Below are positions 24,134 through 32,635 of a stretch of 56,795 nt of DNA, piece after piece. How positions within the stretch are numbered: the stretch's first letter is position 1; every line of letters starts with the position of its first letter. The stretch is from the NCBI GenBank assembly GCA_029565415.1, contig JAKQOH010000166.1, positions 1 through 56,795 of the forward strand, read 5' to 3'. The DNA comes from Candidatus Rifleibacteriota bacterium. GTDB lineage: Bacteria; Riflebacteria; Ozemobacteria; Ozemobacterales; Ozemobacteraceae. Both the position numbers and the translations under genes were made by a program. The notes beneath the pieces were generated by a model that saw nothing but the letters and a program-made list of their open reading frames with translations, was not told where the DNA came from and ran no database searches.

Positions 24134-24201
24134 GACTCCCCCCAGATGAAACAGGTATCCCGATAATGTAACACATCTTGCGCATGGCGCATGGGCTGGA
24201 C

Positions 24202-24230
24202 TTGCCAAGAGGGCGGGGTTCTGGTACAAA
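24202..24230 (+). promoter_or_regulatory. Promoter of the pst operon, probably leaderless
   Basis: TTGCCA (24202-24207), a 17-bp spacer and TACAAA (24225-24230), with an extended TG at 24222-24223. The expected start, about 24237-24238, coincides with the GTG start codon of pstS. There is no ribosome site in between. Confidence 0.55.
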
Positions 24231-24237
24231 TGCGCCC

Positions 24238-25107
24238 GTGAAAACATTCGCCGCAGAAGCGCGAAACCGGCCGGAACGATCGGCGGGGCTGTTTGCCCGC
24301 CTCGGCCTCGTGCTGCTGGCGGGGATCTGCCTCGCGGGCCTGGCCGGCTGCAGATCCGGCGGAAGGGCGCTGATCGTGGCGGGCTCGACGTCGGTTCAGC
24401 CGGTCATGGAGAAAATCGCCGGCGCGTTCAGGAAAACGCGGCCCGACCTGCGTGTCGACATCGAGGGCGGCGGAAGCAGCGCCGGTCTCATGGCCATCCG
24501 GACGAAAACCGCGGCCCTCGCGATGTCTTCCCGGGAGCTGAAACAGAACGATCCCCAGGAAGCCGGCCTCTGGCGCCAGATCCTCGCGCTCGACGCGATC
24601 GCGATCATCGTGCATCCCGACAATCCCGTGGCGAGCCTTTCCCTGAGCCAGATCCGCGGCCTCTTCGCGGGTTCGGTGAAGTCGTGGAAAGAGGTCGGCG
24701 GCGCCGACCGCCCGGTCCATATCCTCGTCCGTGAGGAGGGTTCGGGAACCCGCAGTGCCTTCGAAGAGCTGGTGATGAAGGACGGCAAGGCCGAAACGCC
24801 GATCGACGATTACGCGCTGGTCCAGGATTCATCCGGCGGCGTGCGGGAGGTCGTGCGCGGTGACCGTGACGCGGTCGGCTTCGTCTCGATGGGAGCCCTG
24901 AACCCGCATGTGAAGGCCATCGCCGTCGACGGCACGCCCCCTACGTTCGAGACCGTGCGGGGGAAGCGGTACCGGCTCGTCAGGCCCTTCTTCCTCGCCG
25001 CCCTCCAGCCCCCGGCGGGCGATGCCGCCGATCTTGTGCGGTTTTCCCTGGGCAGCGAAGCGGCGCGTATCCTGCAGACGGAGGGCCTGGTCGGTGTCTT
25101 CGAGTAG
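24238..25107 (+). CDS. pstS: Phosphate ABC transporter substrate-binding lipoprotein
   Basis: 289 residues from GTG 24238. A lipoprotein signal ends LAGLAGC, so the protein is probably lipid-anchored. The phosphate-binding PBP-like fold shows GSTSVQPVMEKIAGAF, the phosphate loop GGGSSAGLMAI and EEGSGTRSAFEEL. It captures phosphate outside the inner membrane and passes it to PstCA. The frame is open upstream to TTG 24178, but the promoter lies within that stretch, so the GTG is preferred. It heads pstS-pstC-pstA-pstB1-pstB2-phoU on one strand with almost no gaps. Pho-regulon control is likely by family knowledge; I did not find a clear PHO box. Confidence 0.9.
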   Translation: MKTFAAEARNRPERSAGLFARLGLVLLAGICLAGLAGCRSGGRALIVAGSTSVQPVMEKIAGAFRKTRPDLRVDIEGGGSSAGLMAIRTKTAALAMSSRELKQNDPQEAGLWRQILALDAIAIIVHPDNPVASLSLSQIRGLFAGSVKSWKEVGGADRPVHILVREEGSGTRSAFEELVMKDGKAETPIDDYALVQDSSGGVREVVRGDRDAVGFVSMGALNPHVKAIAVDGTPPTFETVRGKRYRLVRPFFLAALQPPAGDAADLVRFSLGSEAARILQTEGLVGVFE

Positions 25108-25111
25108 CCCG

Positions 25112-25969
25112 ATGGCGGTCGACGACCTGCGCCGGCGCGAGGAGCGCATCCGGCTCGCGCTGCTCTGCCTGGCGTTCTCGTCGGTCCTCGTGCTCGCGCT
25201 CATCATTCTGTTCGTGTTCCGCGAAGGCGTGCCGCAGATCCTGAAAACCGGCATCCCCGCATTTCTTGCCGGAAGCCGCTGGGCGCCGACGAAAGGCGCG
25301 TTCGGCATCTTCCCGATGATCGTCGGCACCGTCCAGGTCACGCTCGGCGCGCTCCTCATCGGGGTGCCGCTTTCGCTGCTGTCGGCCATCTGCCTGTCGG
25401 AGTTCGCGAGCCGCCGCGTCCGGACCGTCATGAAGCCGCTGATCGAGCTGCTTTCGGCGATCCCGTCCGTCGTCTTCGGCTTCATCGGCGTCACGGTGAT
25501 CGTGCCGCTGGTGCGTGAAACCCTCGGCGGAAGCGGCTTTTCGGTGCTCTCTGCCGCCCTGATGCTGAGCGTGATGATCCTGCCCACCGTGACGAGCATC
25601 GCCTACGACGCCCTGCGTGCCGTGCCTGCCTCCTACCGGGAAGGGGCGCTTGCGCTTGGCGCCACCCCCTGGCAGACCGTCACCCGCGTCGTCGTGCCGG
25701 CCGCCCGCTCGGGCCTCGTGACGGCCGTCATCCTCGGCATGGGCCGGGCGATGGGGGAAACCATGGCCGTCATCATGGTCGCGGGCAACGCCGTCGTTGT
25801 GCCCACCTCGCCCCTCCACCCCTGCCGCACGCTCACGAGCAACATCGCCCTCGAGATGGCCTACGCCGCCGGCGCCCATCAGAAGGCCCTGTTCGCGACC
25901 GGCGTCGTTCTCTTCGTCATGATCTTCTGCCTCAACTCCCTGGCCACGTTCATCGTGCGCCGCCGCTGA
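25112..25969 (+). CDS. pstC: Phosphate ABC transporter permease PstC
   Basis: 285 residues from ATG 25112, 4 bp after pstS. Six membrane helices are visible. The binding-protein-dependent transport signature falls in EGALALGATPWQTVTRVVVPAA, the loop that docks on the ATPase. It forms the membrane channel with PstA. The longer open frame into pstS is disregarded because it overlaps that gene. Confidence 0.92.
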   Translation: MAVDDLRRREERIRLALLCLAFSSVLVLALIILFVFREGVPQILKTGIPAFLAGSRWAPTKGAFGIFPMIVGTVQVTLGALLIGVPLSLLSAICLSEFASRRVRTVMKPLIELLSAIPSVVFGFIGVTVIVPLVRETLGGSGFSVLSAALMLSVMILPTVTSIAYDALRAVPASYREGALALGATPWQTVTRVVVPAARSGLVTAVILGMGRAMGETMAVIMVAGNAVVVPTSPLHPCRTLTSNIALEMAYAAGAHQKALFATGVVLFVMIFCLNSLATFIVRRR

Positions 25970-25980
25970 CCGGAGGCCCC

Positions 25981-26823
25981 ATGGATCCAGCCGTCCGCAC
26001 CCGCAACGAGCGCATCAACCGCCTCGGCATCGGTCTGAGCTACCTCGTGACCGCCGCCGTCGGCCTGCTGCTCGCGGCGATCGTCGGGTATCTCCTCTGG
26101 AACGGCTGGCCGCGCCTCTCGGCTGCCTTTTTCCTCCATCATCCCGAAGATCTCGGCCGCGGCGGCGGCATTCTTCCGGTCATCCTCTCGACGGTGCTGC
26201 TCGGCGGCCTGTCGCTCCTCATCGCCGTTCCTCTCGGTGTATGCACGGCAGTATATTTGACGGAATACACAACGGAGGGGCGGTTGACGACCGCCATCCG
26301 GTTCGGGGCCGAGTGTCTGGCGGGCATCCCGTCGATCATCTTCGGCCTGTTCGGCTTCATCCTGTTCGTCGTGACGCTGGGGATGGGCTGGTCGATCCTG
26401 GCCGGCGCCCTCACCCTCGCCTGCATGGTGCTTCCGACCATCATCCGGACCGCCGAAGAGGCGATCAAGGCCGTGCCGGCCGGTCTGCGCGACGTCGGCT
26501 ACTCGCTCGGGGCGACGAAATCCCAGGTCGTCTGGCATATCGTTCTGCCCGAGGCCCGGCCCGGCATCATGACCGGCATCATCCTCGCCCTGGGCCGCGC
26601 GCTCGGCGAGACCGCCTGTGTCATCTTCACGACCGGCGTCTCGCTCGAAACCCCGATGTCCCTGCTCGATCCCGGCCGGCCCATGGCCGTTCACTTCTAC
26701 ATCCTCGCCCGCGAGGGCCTCTCGATGGAGATGGCCTACACGACGGCCCTGACCCTGGTCGGGCTGATCCTGCTCGTGAACGTCGGTGCCGCCTGGCTGC
26801 TCGCCCGGAAGAGAAGCTCATGA
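25981..26823 (+). CDS. pstA: Phosphate ABC transporter permease PstA
   Basis: 280 residues, ATG 25981 after GGAGGC. Six membrane helices, with the EAA-type coupling loop in DVGYSLGATKSQVVWHIVLPEA. It pairs with PstC. The stop overlaps the ATG of the first pstB (ATGA). A short block of A/T-ending codons lies at 26239-26274, at the second membrane helix. Confidence 0.92.
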   Translation: MDPAVRTRNERINRLGIGLSYLVTAAVGLLLAAIVGYLLWNGWPRLSAAFFLHHPEDLGRGGGILPVILSTVLLGGLSLLIAVPLGVCTAVYLTEYTTEGRLTTAIRFGAECLAGIPSIIFGLFGFILFVVTLGMGWSILAGALTLACMVLPTIIRTAEEAIKAVPAGLRDVGYSLGATKSQVVWHIVLPEARPGIMTGIILALGRALGETACVIFTTGVSLETPMSLLDPGRPMAVHFYILAREGLSMEMAYTTALTLVGLILLVNVGAAWLLARKRSS

Positions 26824-27602
26824 CGACGCCTGCGATCATCCTGAAAGCCGAGAAGGTCGGCTATACCTACGAGCCGCCGCCCGGCAAGCCCGCCGAGCCG
26901 GCGCTGGTCGATATCTCGCTCGAGGTCGAGACCGGAACCATCCTTGCCATCATCGGCCCCGGCCGCTCGGGAAAATCCACCTTTCTCCGGCTGATCAACC
27001 GTCTCCAGGAAGTAGCCCATCCCGGCGCGATGACCGGCCGGATCCTGGTGAACGGCTTCGACATCTACAGCCCCGCCTGTGATCCGTTCCGCCTCCGCCG
27101 CCAGGTCGCGTTCGCCTTCGACAAGCCCCGTGCGCTCGAGATGTCGATCTACGACAACGTCACGTTCGGCCCCCGTCTTGCCGGCATCACCGCGAAATCC
27201 GAGCTCGACGGGATCGTCGAGGAGACCCTGCGCGCCGCCTTCCTGTGGGACGAGGTGAAGGACCGCCTCTCGCTCGACGCGACCCGCCTCTCGGGCGGCC
27301 AGAAACAGCGCCTCTCGATCGCGCGATCGCTGGCCCTGAAGCCGAAGCTGCTCCTGCTCGACGAGCCCTGCTCGGCCCTCGATCCGATCTCGACGGCGGC
27401 CGTCGAGCAGGCCCTGGCCGAGCTCAAGAGCCGCACGACCTGCATCCTCGTCACGAACAACACCAAGCAGGCCGCCCGCGTCGCCGACGTGACGGCGTTT
27501 TTCCTCATGGCCCGGCTGGTCGAGATCGGCCCCACGGCCCGGATGTTCCGGAGCCCCGTCGACAAACGCACCGATGACTATCTTTCGGGGAGGTTCGGAT
27601 GA
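26820..27602 (+). CDS. pstB: Phosphate ABC transporter ATPase PstB, degenerate Q- and H-loops
   Basis: 260 residues. Walker A is GPGRSGKST (46-54), the ABC signature is intact LSGGQ (157-161) and Walker B with the catalytic Glu is LLLLDEP (Asp181, Glu182). Two key switch residues are changed: the Q-loop reads AFAFDKPRA, with Asp101 where PstB normally has Gln, and the H-loop reads VTNNTKQAARVAD, with Asn213 where His is expected. Alone, this subunit should hydrolyse ATP poorly. The next gene is a second PstB whose switch residues are intact but whose signature is lost. The pair therefore probably works as a heterodimer, with this subunit giving its LSGGQ to the partner's ATP site. Confidence 0.88.
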   Translation: MTTPAIILKAEKVGYTYEPPPGKPAEPALVDISLEVETGTILAIIGPGRSGKSTFLRLINRLQEVAHPGAMTGRILVNGFDIYSPACDPFRLRRQVAFAFDKPRALEMSIYDNVTFGPRLAGITAKSELDGIVEETLRAAFLWDEVKDRLSLDATRLSGGQKQRLSIARSLALKPKLLLLDEPCSALDPISTAAVEQALAELKSRTTCILVTNNTKQAARVADVTAFFLMARLVEIGPTARMFRSPVDKRTDDYLSGRFG

Positions 27603-28357
27603 GCGACGCCGTCGTGACGAGCCGGGGCCTCGACTTCTGGTATGGAACCTTCCATGCGCTGAAAAATATTACGATCGATATTGAACGGAGCCGCGTGACC
27701 GCGCTGATCGGCCCCTCCGGCTGCGGGAAATCGACGCTGCTGCGCGTCTTCAACCGGATGTGCGACCAGGTTCCCGGTGCCCGGCTCGCCGGCTCCCTCC
27801 AGGTGCTTGGCCGCGAACTGGCCGGGAAGAGCTGCGACGTGACCGGGCTGCGCCGCGAGGTCGGGATGGTGTTCCAACAGCCGAACCCGTTTCCGATGTC
27901 GATATTCGACAACCTCGTCTTCGGCCTGCGGCTGGCCGGGACGAACGACCGGGAGACCCTCGAACGGGCCGTCGAGACGAGCCTGGAGGCGGTCGGCCTG
28001 TGGGGCGCTCTGAAGGACCGGCTTCACGCGCCCGCGATAGGTCTCTCGGCGGATTTCCAGCAGCGGCTGTGCATCGCCCGCGCCGTCGTGATCCGGCCGA
28101 GCATCCTGCTGATGGACGAGCCCTGCTCGTCCCTCGACCCCGTCGCGACGCAGCACATCGAGGAGCTGATCCTGCGGCTCAAGCATGAATACACGATCAT
28201 CATCGTGACCCATTCGATGCAGCAGGCCGCCCGGATCTCGGACCATACCGGCTACATGCTGCTCGGGGAGCTGGTCGAGTTCGACGCGACGGCGACGATC
28301 TTCCGGCAGCCCCGCGACAAACGTACAGAAGACTATATTTCAGGAAAATTCGGCTGA
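27599..28357 (+). CDS. pstB: Second phosphate ABC transporter ATPase PstB, degenerate signature motif
   Basis: 252 residues, start overlapping the first pstB (ATGA). Walker A GPSGCGKST (38-46), Q-loop Gln93 in VGMVFQQPNPFPM, Walker B LLMDEP (Asp173, Glu174) and H-loop His205 in VTHSMQQAARISD are all canonical. The ABC signature is not: LSADFQQRLCIARA (149 on) replaces the usual LSGGQQQRLCIARA. The composite site formed by this subunit's Walker motifs and its partner's LSGGQ would be fully consensus; the other site would be degenerate. A/T-ending codon runs occur at 27661-27688 and 28321-28350. Confidence 0.88.
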   Translation: MSDAVVTSRGLDFWYGTFHALKNITIDIERSRVTALIGPSGCGKSTLLRVFNRMCDQVPGARLAGSLQVLGRELAGKSCDVTGLRREVGMVFQQPNPFPMSIFDNLVFGLRLAGTNDRETLERAVETSLEAVGLWGALKDRLHAPAIGLSADFQQRLCIARAVVIRPSILLMDEPCSSLDPVATQHIEELILRLKHEYTIIIVTHSMQQAARISDHTGYMLLGELVEFDATATIFRQPRDKRTEDYISGKFG

Positions 28358-28386
28358 GCGCCTGCGCCGGCCGTGGAGGATTTCGC

Positions 28387-29055
28387 GTGATCATCAAACG
28401 CCACATGGACATGGAAATGAACGAGCTGCGCGGCATGCTGCACGAGATGAGCCGGCGGGTGCTCGGCATGCTGGAGCGCAGCCTGAAACACGTCGGCACC
28501 GGGAATACCGAGCTGTTCGACGGGATCTTCGATGAAGAGGTGGAGGTGAACCGCCTCCAGATGCGCATCGACGACCTCGCCTGGAAGGTGATGGCCCTCT
28601 ACCAGCCGACGGCCGGGGATCTTCGCGCCCTGATCGGCTCGATCAAGGCGGCCGTCGATCTGGAGCGGGTCGGGGACGAGGTGTGCGCCCTCTGCCGCCG
28701 GTCGATGTCGCTCGCGAAAAGCTCCTGGCACGTCGATCCGCCCACGCTCATCGAGCTGGGCGTGATGGTGCAGAGCCTGTTCAAGGATGGACTCACGGCC
28801 CTGTTCGAGCCGACCGAGGAGCTGGCCGAATCGATCTTCACCGCCGACGACGCGATCGACGATGCGTTCCAGGCGCTGTTCGAGCAGATCCGCGCGCGCC
28901 TGCGCACCGAGCCGGAGCATGTCGACAGCCTGCTCGACTTCCTCTCGATGGGCCGGAGCCTCGAACGGATCGCGGACCATGCTACGAACCTCGCCGAGAT
29001 CGCCATCTTCATGCAGAAAGGCCAGGACGTCCGCCACCACGGCCTCACGTTCTGA
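28387..29055 (+). CDS. phoU: Phosphate signalling complex protein PhoU
   Basis: 222 residues in two related three-helix bundles, each with the PhoU metal-cluster type motif (AVDLERVGDEV in the first, GRSLERIADHATNLAE in the second). PhoU links the Pst transporter to the PhoR/PhoB sensor system and keeps the Pho regulon off when phosphate is plentiful. It lies 29 bp after pstB2 and ends the operon. No phoR or phoB is in the window. REP-like palindromes follow at 29084-29147. Confidence 0.93.
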   Translation: MIIKRHMDMEMNELRGMLHEMSRRVLGMLERSLKHVGTGNTELFDGIFDEEVEVNRLQMRIDDLAWKVMALYQPTAGDLRALIGSIKAAVDLERVGDEVCALCRRSMSLAKSSWHVDPPTLIELGVMVQSLFKDGLTALFEPTEELAESIFTADDAIDDAFQALFEQIRARLRTEPEHVDSLLDFLSMGRSLERIADHATNLAEIAIFMQKGQDVRHHGLTF

Positions 29056-29083
29056 AGACCTTGCGATGCGTTGTGGGGGCGGG

Positions 29084-29147
29084 TGTAGGGGCGGGTCTCA
29101 GACCCGCCCCTACAGAGACGAACGATCGGGCGGGTTTCAAACCCGCC
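29084..29147. repeat. Two REP-like palindromes after phoU
   Basis: A perfect 31-base palindrome (arms TGTAGGGGCGGGTCT / AGACCCGCCCCTACA, 29084-29114) is followed by a second (GGGCGGGTTT c AAACCCGCC, 29128-29147). They belong to the same family as 4130-4150. Such intergenic palindromes often stabilise the 3' end of an upstream message or bind DNA proteins; here they may protect or end the pst-phoU transcript. Confidence 0.8.
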
Positions 29148-29180
29148 TTTTCGAATGTGATACCGGATAACGGGGGAATC

Positions 29181-30419
29181 ATGGGCAACCGGACGGCCGA
29201 GATCGTGAGCGTGGGGACGGAACTGCTGCTGGGCGAGCTGGTCGACACGAATGCCGCCTGGATCGCGGGCGAACTGCGCCGGCTTGGATATTACGTCTAC
29301 TATAAAACGACGGTCGGGGACAACCGGGAGCGGCTTGCCGAGACGATCGGCCGGGCGTTCCTGCGGGCCGATCTCGTGGTGACGAGCGGCGGCCTCGGCC
29401 CGACCGACGACGACCTGACGAGGGAGGCGATCGCCGACGTCTGCGGCGCCGTGCCCCGCGAGGATGCGGAGCAGCTCCGCCGGCTCGAGGAGCTGTTCGC
29501 GGCGCGGAAACGTCAGATGCCGGCCGTGAACCGGAAGCAGGCATGGCTCATTCCCGGCGCCCGTCCGCTGGAAAATCCGATCGGAACCGCACCGGGCTGG
29601 TGGGTCGAGAAGGACGGCAGGACGATCGTCGCGATGCCCGGCCCGCCCCACGAGATGAAACGCATGTGGAACGAGCAGGTGAAGCCGGCGCTGCCCCGCG
29701 GAACGGCGGTCCTGTGGGATACGACGCTGCATACGGTCGGCATCGGCGAAGGCAACGTCGCCGAGCTGCTCGCCGAGTTCACGGGAAACGCGAACCCCAG
29801 TGTCGCGACCTATGCGCGGCGCCACGGAGTCGATGTACGGGTGGCTGCCGGGGCTGCCAGCCTCGATATCGCGCGGGAACTGGCCGCGCCCGTGCTGGCC
29901 GAGGTCGAGCGGCGCATCGGCCGGTTCGTGTGCAGCCGGGATGACGAAACGATCGCCCAGGCGATCGGGGCGCGTCTGCTCGCAGCCGGCCACCGGCTCG
30001 CCGTGATGGAGTCCGTCACCGGCGGGCTCGTCGCCGATCTGCTCACGGATACGCCGGGCGCGAGCGAGTGGCTGCAGGCAGGGGTGATCACCTACACGCG
30101 GCAGGCGAAGGAAGCGGCCGGCGTGTCGGCTGACCTGCTGGATGCCCACGGCTGCGTCGCCGAAGAGACGGCCCGGGCCATGGCCGAAGCCGTCCGGCGC
30201 CAGTTCGGCGTCGAGTGGGGCGTTGCCGCCACGGGGGTTGCCGGGCCGGCTCCGGCCGAGGGCAAGCCCGTCGGTCTCGCCTTCGTCGCCGTCGCGGGGC
30301 CTGCTGGCACCCGATCGATGCGCCTCGAATGGCCCGGACAGCGCCGCCAGATAAAGGAACGCACCGCCAACGCCGCCCTCGCCCTCCTTCTGCGTACCCT
30401 CCGCGGCGACCCGGAATGA
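29181..30419 (+). CDS. cinA: CinA: nicotinamide-nucleotide amidase / molybdopterin-binding-like domain protein
   Basis: 412 residues. The N-terminal MoaB/MogA-like domain (1-170) starts AEIVSVGTELLLGELVDTNA and has TSGGLGPTDDDLT. The C-terminal CinA (PncC-like) domain (about 255-412) has ESVTGGLVADLLTDTPGASEW and ATGVAGPAPAEGKPVG. Family members hydrolyse ADP-ribose or deamidate NMN in pyridine-nucleotide salvage, and are often linked to competence genes. It overlaps thpR by 4 bp, a common bacterial pairing. GGGGGAATC precedes ATG 29181. Confidence 0.93.
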   Translation: MGNRTAEIVSVGTELLLGELVDTNAAWIAGELRRLGYYVYYKTTVGDNRERLAETIGRAFLRADLVVTSGGLGPTDDDLTREAIADVCGAVPREDAEQLRRLEELFAARKRQMPAVNRKQAWLIPGARPLENPIGTAPGWWVEKDGRTIVAMPGPPHEMKRMWNEQVKPALPRGTAVLWDTTLHTVGIGEGNVAELLAEFTGNANPSVATYARRHGVDVRVAAGAASLDIARELAAPVLAEVERRIGRFVCSRDDETIAQAIGARLLAAGHRLAVMESVTGGLVADLLTDTPGASEWLQAGVITYTRQAKEAAGVSADLLDAHGCVAEETARAMAEAVRRQFGVEWGVAATGVAGPAPAEGKPVGLAFVAVAGPAGTRSMRLEWPGQRRQIKERTANAALALLLRTLRGDPE

Positions 30420-30934
30420 CGATGCGATTGTTCTATGCGGTGCAGGTGCCGGCCGAGATCCGGCGCGAGCTGCGCCAGGCGGCCGAGTCGATGGGCCGCG
30501 ACTGGCGGCCGTCGACCGAGGCGCAGCTCCACATCACCCTGGCGTTCATGGGGGAGGTGCCCGACGAGGCCCTTCCCGAGGTGATCGCCGCCGGTGAGGC
30601 GGCTGCACGTGCCGTCGCGCCTTTCACGCTCCGGTTGGGAGCGGCCGGCGGTTTCCCGAACGACCAATCGCCCCGCGTCTGGTTCATCCACGTGGAGTCC
30701 CCAGAACTGATGAAGCTCGGCGCCGCCCTGCTTCCCGGATTGAAGGCCTGGGCCGATCCCAAACCGTTCAAGGGGCATCTCACGATCGCCCGGCCCCGCG
30801 GCCCGCATGCTCCCGGACGACCGATGTCATTCAATCGGGAATGGCGCGTCGACCGTTTCCAGTTGATTCGCAGCACCCTCGGTTCCTCGGGGGCTGTCCA
30901 TGGCGTCGTCAGAGAATTTTCCTTATCTGACTGA
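30416..30934 (+). CDS. thpR: RNA 2',3'-cyclic phosphodiesterase
   Basis: 172 residues of the 2H phosphoesterase fold. The two catalytic HxT motifs are visible: HIT at 39-41 in QLHITLAFMGE and HLT in KGHLTIARP. The protein opens cyclic phosphate ends of RNA. ATG 30416 overlaps the cinA stop; ATG 30422 is a near alternative. Coupled with cinA in one transcript. Confidence 0.92.
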   Translation: MTMRLFYAVQVPAEIRRELRQAAESMGRDWRPSTEAQLHITLAFMGEVPDEALPEVIAAGEAAARAVAPFTLRLGAAGGFPNDQSPRVWFIHVESPELMKLGAALLPGLKAWADPKPFKGHLTIARPRGPHAPGRPMSFNREWRVDRFQLIRSTLGSSGAVHGVVREFSLSD

Positions 30935-31034
30935 TCCCGCCTGTTGCCGGAAGCGCGAAAATACCGTTTCCGGAAATAATGGCGCGTCGTGTGAAAATGC
31001 GAGGTCAGGGCGCTTGAAGGGACGCGGAGGCATC

Positions 31035-31184
31035 ATGCCCGTCGGGGCCGGGAGGGGGCGACCCCGATCCGGATATACGTCCGAAGAGATCGAAGACGAT
31101 GGCACAGCGATCGGTGAGGTTCTGAAATACCTGCTGACATCCGTTGGAGATTACCTGGGTACAAAGAGAGAACAAGAAGAATGA
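31035..31184 (+). CDS. Small hypothetical protein
   Basis: 49 residues, acidic and helical in the second half (SEEIEDDGTAIGEVLKYLL), with GCGGAGGC 4 nt before ATG 31035. No family is recognised. It is supported only by the ribosome site and protein-like composition, and may not be real. Confidence 0.3.
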   Translation: MPVGAGRGRPRSGYTSEEIEDDGTAIGEVLKYLLTSVGDYLGTKREQEE

Positions 31185-31867
31185 CACTGCCAGGAGAGTC
31201 GGCAGGAGAATGCGCAGTTTGCTTTCCCGGACAAGACGAACCACTTTTCTGAATATGCCGATATATTGACCAGGTCCGGGGTGAAGGGGGGAGCCCGACC
31301 CGCAGGAAGCGGGAAGTGGGTCGGCGGCGCCTGGATGGCGCAGTTCAGTCCGACCCGTATCGAGGGGACGGAAGAAGCGCAGGTTGCCGGCGCTCTTCGG
31401 GCGATGACTCTTGTATGGACCGAGATCTCTCATGTTCCTCTTCCTCCGTGGTAATGTTCCGAGCCGAGTCATGTGGCAGGTGCTTGGAGCACCATTGCGG
31501 CGATCACCGTTCGTGACGACGATGACATGCGCAGTAATATAAAACGTCGATATCCAGTGGATTCTTCCATGATACCGATCGAATGATACATCGGTATGTT
31601 TGATCTGTATGTCCGTATCATTCCTGACAGATGAAAAAAAGGACAGATGGGGTCGGGATACGCTTCGGCAAGCTCGTGGCGAACGACGGTGCTTCGCCGT
31701 GAATGATTCAACGGTTGGAACGAGCTTCGAATGTGTTTTGTCCGGTATTATACGGACATACATCGCTCTGCCTCGCTTCTAAGCTGATAAATTCAGAAAG
31801 AATCCATTCTCTCTGCGCTTTTGTTTGCTGAAAAATATATGATTCGATATGTTATATGGGGGGACGT
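31185..31867. other. Long intergenic region with a spaced inverted repeat
   Basis: About 680 bp with no convincing gene. A 13-base inverted pair, TGTATGTCCGTAT (about 31607-31619) and ATACGGACATACA (about 31749-31761), encloses ~130 bp containing GGACAGATGGGGTCGGGATA. This could be the relic of a small mobile element. The last 60 bp are A/T-rich (ATATATGATTCGATATGTTATAT) and probably hold the promoter of the protease lipoprotein. Confidence 0.4.
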
Positions 31868-32608
31868 ATGAATTCTCGGGTGATTCGGCGGGCGTCACTG
31901 TTCGGCATGGCTCTTTGCGTAATCGTCATTCTCGTTGCCGGCTGCCGTGTTTTTCAACCATTCGACAAGGACGACCCGGAAGTGCCCATGGCGCCTACCA
32001 CGCATACGCTTGATATCACGAAGACGGATATCGTGAACATCATCGCGAGCGCGACCGCTTCCGGAACTGACGTTTCCTGGAAACCCGAGACTACTGCCGT
32101 TGCTCAGGAGATTTCACAAGAACAGGTTCAAAGCGTTCTTTCCGGTGCCGCCGCCGAGGAAAAGCTCCCCGTCGAAGTGGCAGAGACTCTCAGCGGCTGC
32201 ACATTCAAAGAGGTGGCGAATGTCTCGATGAACGATCTGCCGGACGATGTTTTCAACTTTGAAAATGCCGAGAGCGATCTGGGCCTCTCGGGGCTCGATG
32301 AGAGCGGCGACATCATTCCCGGGGCGAGACGTCGCGGCTCAGCCAGAGCGTCATTTACCCTCCCCACGGCAATGAACTGGGCAAACAGAAACGGAGTGAA
32401 CTGGATTACCCCCGTGCGCGATCAGGGACCGTACGGTACCTGCGTGACATTCGCCACCGTAGCGGCTCTTGAATCCCATTACCGGATTGCCCGTAACTCT
32501 CCCACTGACGAACTCGATTTGTCGGAGTCCTATCTCTGGCATTTCGGCACTCAGATATTCCCTGGGAGCGACGGCCGACGTCCTTCTGACCCACTTGTCG
32601 GAGGATGA
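31868..32608 (+). CDS. Papain-like (C1A) protease lipoprotein, N-terminal part of an interrupted frame
   Basis: 246 residues to a premature TGA. A lipoprotein signal ends ILVAGC (Cys about 23). After a linker and pro-like region the C1A fold begins at NWANRNGVNWITPVRDQGPYG, with the nucleophile Cys192 in GTCVTFATVAALE. The His and Asn of the triad lie in the next open frame (32636-36670). Between ~32565 and ~32620 the expected sequence (ADVLLTHLSEDDGIPV) is found one frame over, so a frame gain and a frame loss nearly cancel. Either the gene is disrupted or the sequence has two indel errors. GGGGGGACGT precedes ATG 31868. Confidence 0.75.
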   Translation: MNSRVIRRASLFGMALCVIVILVAGCRVFQPFDKDDPEVPMAPTTHTLDITKTDIVNIIASATASGTDVSWKPETTAVAQEISQEQVQSVLSGAAAEEKLPVEVAETLSGCTFKEVANVSMNDLPDDVFNFENAESDLGLSGLDESGDIIPGARRRGSARASFTLPTAMNWANRNGVNWITPVRDQGPYGTCVTFATVAALESHYRIARNSPTDELDLSESYLWHFGTQIFPGSDGRRPSDPLVGG

Positions 32609-32635
32609 TGGAATTCCCGTGCGGCAACGCTTCTT

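Noticed and set aside
31005..31763. 252-codon minus-strand frame in the gene-poor gap
   Set aside because: No ribosome site, no recognisable domain, low-complexity ends, and it spans the inverted repeat.
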